A stretch of DNA of 37,134 bases, taken from assembly GCA_017561575.1 (NCBI GenBank), contig JAFZBS010000002.1, positions 1 to 37,134 of the forward strand, given 5' to 3'. The position numbers and the translations under genes were made by a program. How positions within the stretch are numbered: the stretch's first letter is position 1; every line of letters starts with the position of its first letter. The notes beneath the pieces are model-generated. The model had not been told where the DNA came from, made no database searches, and worked only from the letters and a program-made list of their open reading frames with translations. Shown piece by piece: positions 32,316-37,134 of this stretch. The stretch comes from Candidatus Saccharimonadota bacterium (GTDB lineage: Bacteria > Patescibacteriota > Saccharimonadia > Saccharimonadales > Saccharimonadaceae).

Positions 32316-33030
32316 GTTTTTCGTCATCATATTTCGCCCGTTTTTTTGCAATTATTTTCATTATCTCTTCTTCGTCATCCCTCGCATTTAGAACTTCCTC
32401 TATAATTTTCTGCGAAATACCTTTTTTAAGTAGTTCCATTTTAAGACGCTTCATAGACACGCCTTTTTTTACAAACCTATTATCCACATACCATTTAGCA
32501 AACGCCGAATCATCCACATAACCTTTTTCGACCAGCCGCGAAACTATCTCGAAAGGAAGTTTAGAATCTTCTTCTGAGGACCTTGATGCACTTTCAGAAG
32601 AAAACTTAGAAGTGTCTTCTGAGGGCAATCCGCAGTCGCTACGAGGACTGAGTGACGAGCCCCGTGAAGACGGGTGCGAGGAACGTCCCGAAGAAGACAT
32701 TCTAAGTTTTCTATACAAATACTCTCGAGTCTCTTTCACCGACCTTGGTCTTAGCATCGCCCACTCTAGCGTTTTCTGATACAGCTTTCCATATTCCGAC
32801 TGCCTCTTATACTCAGAAAGCTCCGCCTCGGTTATTTCATTTCCTACTTTGATTTTTAAATCCACTACTTGAGAAACATCTAGCGAAAACGAATACTTTC
32901 CATTCACAAAAATATTCACCCGATTGGCATTCTTTACCCCCTGCTTCATACTGGTAATTTTAAGAACATCGTCAGCATCCCCAGTTTTCTTAGAAACTGG
33001 TATCTCGTCACTTAGCTTGTAAATATCCAT
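32239..33030 (-). CDS. recX: Regulatory protein RecX with a palindromic, Ser-rich insertion
   Basis: The protein has 263 residues. The RecX order is visible: NRVNIFVNGKYSFSLDVSQVVDLKIKVG, LEWAMLRPRSVKETREYLYRKL, then VSRLVEKGYVDDSAFAKWYVDNR, MKRLKMELLKKGISQKII and a C-terminal LIQYLCRQGFPFELA. RecX binds RecA filaments and modulates them; it is the third gene after recA and nudix. Residues about 107-158 (RMSSSGRSSHPSSRGS...SSEEDSKLP) interrupt the first helical repeat region and are encoded by the element at 32557-32711. It overlaps the NUDIX gene by 23 bp at its start and the PRC-barrel gene by 77 bp at its end. Confidence 0.88.
   Translation of the reverse strand: MDIYKLSDEIPVSKKTGDADDVLKITSMKQGVKNANRVNIFVNGKYSFSLDVSQVVDLKIKVGNEITEAELSEYKRQSEYGKLYQKTLEWAMLRPRSVKETREYLYRKLRMSSSGRSSHPSSRGSSLSPRSDCGLPSEDTSKFSSESASRSSEEDSKLPFEIVSRLVEKGYVDDSAFAKWYVDNRFVKKGVSMKRLKMELLKKGISQKIIEEVLNARDDEEEIMKIIAKKRAKYDDEKLIQYLCRQGFPFELANEKVRSYGKD
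32557..32711. repeat. In-frame palindromic element in recX
   Basis: The main palindrome has arms 32601-32625 and 32687-32711: AAAACTTAGAA..TGTCTTCT..GGG and its complement. Its core holds GACGAGCCCCGTGAAGACGGG and TGCGAGGAACG, matching the lepA and tsaE-tsaB cores. A second hairpin (32557-32577 with 32594-32607) reuses the left arm: AAGTTT..TTCTTCTGA pairs with TCAGAAGAA..AACTT. The host frame stays open. Confidence 0.85.
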
Positions 33031-33574
33031 GTTGAGAAAACCATTCCTTCAAACTGATAAAAGTTAATTCTTCCTTTTTAAGAGGCGCTTTGGCATATTT
33101 TTTTCTAAACTCTTCAGTTTTATCAAATGCTATCCATTTTACTTCCGAAACCTCCTTATCATTAAATGAAAAAGTGTCATCCTTTCCGGTCCAATCTACC
33201 ACAAAAATCCAAGCAAACCGATTCTTATTAAATGGTCGCATCGTTACAAACCTCAAGTCATCCGCCGATATCTTGGCGCCAATTTCCTCATAGCACTCTC
33301 GCACTGCACCTTCCACTATAGATTCACCCAAATTGATATGTCCTCCCGCTGAAATGTCATAATCACCAGGATATCTATCAACCTCACTAGACCTTCTCTG
33401 CCACAATAGTTCCAGTACGCCATCACTATTAATGCGATAAACAAATATTACCGACACTCCAACAATTTCATCCGCGTTGTTTAGTTCTGGATTGTCTAGA
33501 GCCGAATCCCACCCAAACCCCGGAATCGGCTCACCATTTGGCGCATAAACTTGCCACATTTCATCATGATGCAT
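33008..33574 (-). CDS. NUDIX hydrolase
   Basis: The protein has 188 residues. The NUDIX box G-x5-E-x7-R-E-x2-E-E-x-G is perfect at 78-99 (GHINLGE, then SIVEGAV, then RECYEEIG). The N-terminal part (WQVYAPNGEPIPGFGWDSA) and the YPGDYDISAGGH lead-in resemble the isopentenyl-diphosphate isomerase-like subgroup, but the substrate cannot be assigned. It starts two bases after the recA stop and overlaps recX, so recA-nudix-recX is one operon. Confidence 0.88.
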   Translation of the reverse strand: MHHDEMWQVYAPNGEPIPGFGWDSALDNPELNNADEIVGVSVIFVYRINSDGVLELLWQRRSSEVDRYPGDYDISAGGHINLGESIVEGAVRECYEEIGAKISADDLRFVTMRPFNKNRFAWIFVVDWTGKDDTFSFNDKEVSEVKWIAFDKTEEFRKKYAKAPLKKEELTFISLKEWFSQHGYLQAK

Positions 33575-33576
33575 AA

Positions 33577-34602
33577 TTATTCTTCAGCGGCTTTCTCTCG
33601 CACTTGTTTCTCAATCTCAGCCATTAGTTCCGGCTTTTCCCGGAATAGCTTCTTTACCGCTTCGCGACCTTGCCCTAAAGTCTCACCTTTATATTTTATA
33701 AACGCACCAGCTTTTTCTAGCACACCATATTGCACACCAAGATCAAGCACATCACCAGATTTTGAAATCCCCTCGTTATACATGATGTCAAATTCTGCCG
33801 TCCTAAATGGCGCCGCAATTTTATTTTTTACTACTTTAATCTTTGTCCGATTTCCAGAAATATTATCACCATCCTTAATCTGCCCAATCCGACGGATGTC
33901 AATCCGGACCGAAGCGTAGAACTTCAACGCATTACCGCCAGTCGTCGTCTCAGGATTACCAAACATTACGCCAATTTTCATACGAATCTGGTTGATAAAT
34001 ATCACCGTTGCACGCGATTTAGAAATAATACCAGTAAGCTTTCGCATTGCCTGTGACATCAGTCGCGCCTGAAGTCCCATTTGCGAATCACCCATATCGC
34101 CATCAATCTCTGCCTGTGGCACTAGAGCCGCCACTGAATCCACCACGATAAGGTCCACCGCATTAGACCTCACCAAAGTTTCACAAATCTCCAGTGCTTG
34201 CTCACCATTATCCGGCTGCGAAATCAACAAATTCGCCGTATCTACACCGATTTTCTTCGCATACGCCGGGTCAAGAGCATGCTCCGCATCAATAAATGCT
34301 GCCTGTCCGCCCTGTTTTTGAATTTCAGCAATTGCGTGAAGTGCCAAGGTCGTTTTGCCAGAAGATTCCGGCCCATAAATCTCAATAATTCTACCTTTCG
34401 GATAACCACCGCCCAGCGCTAAATCTAGCGATAAAGACCCAGAAGGTAAAAGTTCCACATCCATCTTCGGCGTCTCACCAAGTTTCATGATAGAACCATC
34501 ACCAAACTGTTTTGTAATCTGAGCAATCGCAAGCTTCAAAGCCTCACTTTTACCATCGTTTTTTGCCCCCTCTTTTTCTGCCACCGCATCTTTTTTTGCC
34601 AT
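33577..34602 (-). CDS. recA: Recombinase RecA
   Basis: The protein has 341 residues. Walker A is GPESSGKTT (77-85), Walker [11 protein letters not shown], the MAW/ATP-cap region is present, and the DNA-binding loops L1 and L2 are seen ([44 protein letters not shown] by its ends NQIRMKIG and KFYAS). The N-terminus carries a Lys/Glu-rich extension. AAAGG lies nine bases before ATG and TATAAT at 34625-34630. A palindrome covering the -35 side could be an operator. RecX is encoded in the same operon. Confidence 0.98.
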   Translation of the reverse strand: MAKKDAVAEKEGAKNDGKSEALKLAIAQITKQFGDGSIMKLGETPKMDVELLPSGSLSLDLALGGGYPKGRIIEIYGPESSGKTTLALHAIAEIQKQGGQAAFIDAEHALDPAYAKKIGVDTANLLISQPDNGEQALEICETLVRSNAVDLIVVDSVAALVPQAEIDGDMGDSQMGLQARLMSQAMRKLTGIISKSRATVIFINQIRMKIGVMFGNPETTTGGNALKFYASVRIDIRRIGQIKDGDNISGNRTKIKVVKNKIAAPFRTAEFDIMYNEGISKSGDVLDLGVQYGVLEKAGAFIKYKGETLGQGREAVKKLFREKPELMAEIEKQVREKAAEE

Positions 34603-34637
34603 ATAGTATTACCTTTCTCTCTATATTATATATTATT

Positions 34638-34653
34638 TTTCCTAAATAGGAAA
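34638..34653. promoter_or_regulatory. Palindrome at the recA promoter, candidate operator
   Basis: TTTCCTA-AA-TAGGAAA is a perfect 7+7 palindrome lying 8-23 bp upstream of the recA TATAAT (34625-34630), where a repressor would block the -35 side. It does not match the LexA boxes of E. coli or B. subtilis. A second perfect palindrome, ACACTAGTGT, lies at 34670-34679 inside the divergent promoter. Confidence 0.35.
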
Positions 34654-34660
34654 TAGGGTG

Positions 34661-34689
34661 TTGACTCTTACACTAGTGTGTGGTACGAT
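34661..34689 (+). promoter_or_regulatory. Strong plus-strand promoter upstream of recA
   Basis: TTGACT (34661-34666) and TACGAT (34684-34689, preceded by TGG) are separated by exactly 17 bp. No protein gene starts within 250 bp downstream. Instead a terminator follows after about 20 nt. Confidence 0.6.
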
Positions 34690-34695
34690 AGAATT

Positions 34696-34740
34696 ATTAA
34701 AGGTTTATTTAATCTCTCTTCTTTCGAGGAGAGATTTTTA
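34696..34740 (+). ncRNA. Candidate short RNA of about 45 nt ending at an intrinsic terminator
   Basis: The start is predicted from the -10 box at 34684-34689. The 3' end is an 11-pair stem (34711-34721 with 34726-34736) capped by TTTC and followed by TTTTT. The unit is antisense to the last two thirds of the small ORF at 34709-34780. It could be an antisense RNA or an abortive leader for murB, whose own promoter lies 200 bp further on. Confidence 0.45.
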
Positions 34741-34780
34741 GTTTGATATTTACTTTAATTTCTTCAATATCAATCTCCAT
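34709..34780 (-). CDS. Small ORF of 23 codons with a perfect Shine-Dalgarno sequence
   Basis: The ATG at 34778-34780 is preceded by AAAGGAGG (34785-34792), the best ribosome site in the window. The peptide starts MEIDIEEIKVNIKLKI and ends SPRKKRD: acidic at first, then alternating Ile/Val/Lys, then basic. It is not hydrophobic enough for a type I membrane toxin. It lies about 105 bp upstream of recA on the same strand and could be a leader peptide. No homologue is known to me. TTGACT and TTGACG occur upstream, but no good -10 was found. Confidence 0.4.
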   Translation of the reverse strand: MEIDIEEIKVNIKLKISPRKKRD

Positions 34781-34945
34781 AAAACCTCCTTTCTATTTCA
34801 AACCACGTTTTAAAAACAGCGCCAGCCCTATTTCCTGCGCCTTTCTTAACACGTCAAAAATCCAAAGTCAACTCCCCACCTCCAATTTTTTAGGTAGAGG
34901 GTTGTCGCAAAACCTCATCCGTGCTACAATATTCACCCCCAAATA

Positions 34946-34954
34946 TGTTATAAT
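34946..34954 (+). promoter_or_regulatory. Extended -10 promoter of murB-folD, leaderless arrangement
   Basis: TGTTATAAT ends six bases before ATG 34961 and no Shine-Dalgarno sequence is present. A second possible promoter (TTGTCG-17 bp-TACAAT) ends at 34930. Confidence 0.55.
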
Positions 34955-34960
34955 GTATCT

Positions 34961-35956
34961 ATGAAAATACTTGAAAACGTTCCCTTATCAGAACTCACCA
35001 CCATGCGTCTTGGCGGTCCAGCTAAATATGTTCTAGAAATCGAAACCCCAACCGATGTCAAATCTGCCTACGACTTCGCTAAAGCCAAAAACCTCCCCAC
35101 TTTTGTCCTTGGCGGTGGCGCCAATACTATCGCGCATGATGAAGGCTTTGACGGTGTTATTATCAAAAACACCATCAAGGGAATAGCTGACAATAATGGT
35201 ACACTTACTATTATGGGCGGTACTGTCTGGGATGACGCTGTTGAATATGCCTCTAGTAAAGGTTATACCGGTATCGAAGCTCTCTCCAAAATCCCAGGTC
35301 TCGCCGGCGCAGCACCAGTTCAAAATATCGGCGCCTACGGCCAGGAAGTTGCTGACACTTTTATTTCTGCTAAAGTTTACGACTCTAAAGAAGATATCTT
35401 CAAGACCCTAGAAAAATCCGACTTTAATTTCTCTTACCGACATTCCATCCTCAATACTACCGAAAAAAATCGTTATTTTGTCATCTCCATCGATTTAAAA
35501 CTAGAAAAAGGCGAAATGCACCGCCCTTTCTATAATTCTATCGAAAAATACATTTCAGAGCATAACGAAACAGACTTTTCCCCTCAAAACATTCGCAAAA
35601 TCGTTAGCATCATCAGAAAAAATAAACTCCCCGACCCAACCACCACCGCAAGCTCCGGCTCATTCTTTAAAAATATCTATTTGACCGACAAAGAAGCCGC
35701 AGCTGCAGAAGCCAACAATATCCCAGTCTACCGTGGTCACGATGGCCTCAAAATTAATTCCGGCTGGCTCATCGAAGCTGCCGGGCTTAAAGGCAAACTC
35801 CTTCATGGTATGCGTGTCCACGACGCTGCTGCATTAGTCCTCGTTAACGAATCCGCCACCAGCTATTCCGACCTTGCCGCCGCTCGCTCCGAAATCATCA
35901 AAGCCGTCAAAGAAAAATTCGGCTACACCCTAGAACAGGAACCAATCGAACTATGA
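34961..35956 (+). CDS. murB: UDP-N-acetylenolpyruvoylglucosamine reductase
   Basis: The protein has 331 residues. The FAD-binding domain shows TTMRLGGPAKYVLEI, FVLGGGANTI and SKIPGLAGAAPVQNIGAYGQEV; YRHSI is in the substrate region. The C-terminal domain has SSGSFFKN, with the catalytic Ser, and GWLIEAAGLKG..VHDAAALVLVNESAT, with the Glu. It reduces enolpyruvyl-UDP-GlcNAc to UDP-MurNAc, the step before MurC, which is also in this window. The stop overlaps the folD start (ATGA), giving a two-gene operon. Confidence 0.96.
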   Translation: MKILENVPLSELTTMRLGGPAKYVLEIETPTDVKSAYDFAKAKNLPTFVLGGGANTIAHDEGFDGVIIKNTIKGIADNNGTLTIMGGTVWDDAVEYASSKGYTGIEALSKIPGLAGAAPVQNIGAYGQEVADTFISAKVYDSKEDIFKTLEKSDFNFSYRHSILNTTEKNRYFVISIDLKLEKGEMHRPFYNSIEKYISEHNETDFSPQNIRKIVSIIRKNKLPDPTTTASSGSFFKNIYLTDKEAAAAEANNIPVYRGHDGLKINSGWLIEAAGLKGKLLHGMRVHDAAALVLVNESATSYSDLAAARSEIIKAVKEKFGYTLEQEPIEL

Positions 35957-36738
35957 AAATCTTAAATGGTAAAGAACTTGCTGGCTTTATTAAAGAGCGC
36001 CAAGCAAACCAAGTTAAAAATATGAGAAAAAAACCCAAACTTCTCATTATCCGCGATAGTGACAACCCCGTCATCACCAAATACGTCAATCTTAAAATTA
36101 AATATGGTGAAGATATTGGTGTTACTGTTGAGGATTACTATGCAAAAAATACCGAGGATTTAGCAAATAAAATTCTCTCTGCCAACAAAGACGAATCAAT
36201 CCATGGCATTATTTTACAACTCCCAATTCTAGAAAAGGACAAAACGGAAGAATTAACCAATCTTATTGCTCCAAAAAAAGATGTTGACGGACTTTCAAGC
36301 AAAGGCGAATATGACTCTGCCACCGCTACCGCCATCGTTTGGCTTCTCACTGGCTACGATATTGATCTAAAACACAGCAGAATCGCTCTAGTTGGCCGCG
36401 GCAAACTCGTCGGCGCTCCACTTTTTAAAATGTTTACTAACTCAAATTACGATGTCACACTCTTTCATCGTGGCTCAGACTTGACAAAGCTTAACCAGTA
36501 TGATACAATCATCACAGCAACGGGCGTACCGGGGCTTATTATTGACGATTACGTCAAATCCGGCGCCTCTATTGTGGACGCTGGCACCGCCAGCGAAAAA
36601 GGCATCTTAAAAGGCGACGTCGCAGACGAAGTCCGCTCTCGCACTGACCTTACCGCAATCACCCCTACCATCGGCGGCGTTGGCCCCCTTACCATCGCCT
36701 GCCTTTTCGATCACGTCATCACTGCCAGCACAAAGTAG
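35953..36738 (+). CDS. folD: Bifunctional methylenetetrahydrofolate dehydrogenase/cyclohydrolase
   Basis: The protein has 261 residues, shorter than the usual about 285. Tyr44 and Lys48 (YVNLK) match the catalytic Y-x3-K; GIILQLPI and APKKDVDGL are the substrate loops; LVGRGKLVGAPL is the NAD(P) loop, and ITPTIGGVGPLTIA replaces the usual TPxPGGVGPMT. It interconverts methylene-, methenyl- and formyl-tetrahydrofolate. GRGKLVG in place of GRSxxVG is an unusual cofactor-loop variant. A copy of its last bases recurs 34 bp downstream. Confidence 0.93.
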   Translation: MKILNGKELAGFIKERQANQVKNMRKKPKLLIIRDSDNPVITKYVNLKIKYGEDIGVTVEDYYAKNTEDLANKILSANKDESIHGIILQLPILEKDKTEELTNLIAPKKDVDGLSSKGEYDSATATAIVWLLTGYDIDLKHSRIALVGRGKLVGAPLFKMFTNSNYDVTLFHRGSDLTKLNQYDTIITATGVPGLIIDDYVKSGASIVDAGTASEKGILKGDVADEVRSRTDLTAITPTIGGVGPLTIACLFDHVITASTK

Positions 36739-36773
36739 TAACACTCCCTATTTTTCCGCCAGCGCAAAGTAGT
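36724..36773 (+). repeat. Direct repeat at the folD stop codon
   Basis: GCCAGCACAAAGTAGT (36724-36739, including the folD stop) recurs as GCCAGCGCAAAGTAGT (36758-36773) with one difference. The second copy can form a small CGCC/GGCG hairpin. It looks like a local duplication of the gene end. Confidence 0.5.
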
Positions 36774-36781
36774 GGCGACTT

Positions 36782-37134
36782 CTATTTTGTTTTTATAACA
36801 CTATTACCCGACCAATTTCTATTGGAACTCTGTCTTGCATCAAATTGCCTCTTAGCATCTCTTGCCAAAGTTTCAAGATTTGGCCCAGTGATTATAGGAG
36901 AATTCTGAGCTGGAGCCGGAGCTGGAGCCGGAGCTTGGGCTGAGGCTAACGTCGAAGATTGAGCTGAGGTTACTGAAGCTCTAGCTGGAGCCACTTGAGT
37001 CTGAGCTCGAACTGGAGCCACTTGAGCCTGAGCTCGAGCTGGGGCTGCTGGAGCTTGAGCCGGGGCCGAAGCTGGAGCCTGAGCTTGAACCGGAGCCACT
37101 GGAGCTTGGGTTGGAGCCACTTGAGCCTGAGCTC
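36782..37134 (-). CDS. Partial CDS: C-terminus of an Ala/Pro/Gln-rich low-complexity protein
   Basis: The frame is open to the right edge, so the start lies outside; a GTG at 37118-37120 is in frame but is probably an internal Val codon. About 117 residues are visible. The first 75 are degenerate repeats of AQAPVAP, ARAQTQVAP and APAPAPAQ. The end is non-repetitive and basic (NLETLARDAKRQFDARQSSNRNWSG, by its ends NLETLARDAKRQF and SVIKTK). Such extensions occur on ribosomal, nucleoid-associated and translation proteins, but the family cannot be told from this part. It converges with folD, with a 43-bp gap. Confidence 0.65.
   Translation of the reverse strand, partial: AQAQVAPTQAPVAPVQAQAPASAPAQAPAAPARAQAQVAPVRAQTQVAPARASVTSAQSSTLASAQAPAPAPAPAQNSPIITGPNLETLARDAKRQFDARQSSNRNWSGNSVIKTK
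36905..37134. repeat. Degenerate GAGCTGGAGCC-type tandem repeat
   Basis: The plus strand carries many copies of GGAGC and GAGCTNGAGCC with 6-12 base periodicity, encoding the Ala/Pro/Gln-rich region of the right-edge gene. The repeat continues past the window end. Confidence 0.7.

Larger units (their letters stand above)
34648..34836. repeat. 11-bp inverted repeats bracketing the small RNA/ORF unit
   Basis: AGGAAATAGGG at 34648-34658 recurs as its exact reverse complement CCCTATTTCCT at 34826-34836. Between them lie the plus-strand promoter, the short RNA and the 23-codon ORF. No target duplication was noticed. In 34837-34920 a further imperfect inverted pair is seen (CAACTCCCCACCT, 34872 on, and AGGTAGAGGGTTG). 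Confidence 0.45.

Noticed and set aside
1-37134. Recoding of UGA as glycine or tryptophan, as in some CPR lineages
   Set aside because: TGA ends several genes cleanly at ATGA overlaps and conserved proteins show no in-frame TGA, so the standard code applies.
1-37134. CRISPR array, prophage or insertion sequence
   Set aside because: No regularly spaced direct repeats, transposase, integrase or phage structural genes were found. The only repeats are palindromic elements and local duplications.

Overview
The window looks like a chromosomal segment of a Candidate Phyla Radiation bacterium, most likely Candidatus Saccharibacteria (TM7). This is inferred from gene content and style, not from a phylogeny: compact core genes with ATGA overlaps, fused or shortened housekeeping proteins (RNase HII-YraN, TsaE-TsaB), several large secreted or membrane-anchored proteins without catalytic domains, AT-rich spacers, and UGA used as an ordinary stop. 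No rRNA, tRNA, CRISPR array, transposase or phage gene was seen.

Layout. 1-4473 (minus): the start of a membrane or secreted protein leaves the left edge, then an operon encodes an InlB-type repeat surface protein, a secreted DUF1524 HNH nuclease, a rhodanese-like protein and a thioredoxin-like protein, all membrane-targeted. 4474-9242: GNAT acetyltransferase, methyltransferase, laccase-domain protein, YchF GTPase, RNase HII-YraN fusion and ribosomal protein L19. 9321-11766: recombination/repair operon radA-ruvC-ruvA. 11793-16347: a 1347-residue surface protein and its membrane partner. 16392-20355 and on to 22895: MurC, a TsaE-TsaB fusion, a fibro-slime-type surface protein, then clpC-clpP behind a CIRCE operator. 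23059-27720: GalU, two small secreted or membrane proteins, LepA/EF4 and a membrane-anchored unknown. 27797-31699: pnp, an unrelated opposite-strand gene, rpsO and truB. 31707-34602: PRC-barrel protein, recX, a NUDIX hydrolase and recA. 34603-34960: a busy non-coding stretch with a short promoter-terminator RNA unit antisense to a 23-codon ORF. 34961-36738: murB-folD. The right edge holds the end of an Ala/Pro/Gln-rich protein.

Two signals stand out. (1) Palindromic elements of about 100-150 bp lie in frame inside four conserved genes (tsaE-tsaB, lepA, truB, recX), and a related long palindrome splits the CIRCE region upstream of clpC. Three of them share a GC-rich core with a CCCGT-GAAG-ACGGG hairpin, while their arms differ from locus to locus. 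They recall the Rickettsia palindromic elements but have a different sequence. (2) At least ten genes start with the motif TGNTATAAT-N6-ATG (or close variants) and no Shine-Dalgarno sequence. This places the expected transcription start on the A of ATG, so leaderless mRNAs appear to be a main expression mode here, alongside a second class of genes with clear GGAGG-type sites.

Functionally the window combines genome maintenance (RecA, RecX, RadA, RuvA/C, RNase HII), translation and RNA quality (L19, S15, LepA, YchF, TruB, TsaE/B, PNPase), proteostasis (ClpC/ClpP under probable HrcA control), peptidoglycan precursor synthesis (MurB, MurC), one-carbon metabolism (FolD), sugar activation (GalU), and a set of cell-surface proteins plausibly used in contact with a host bacterium.
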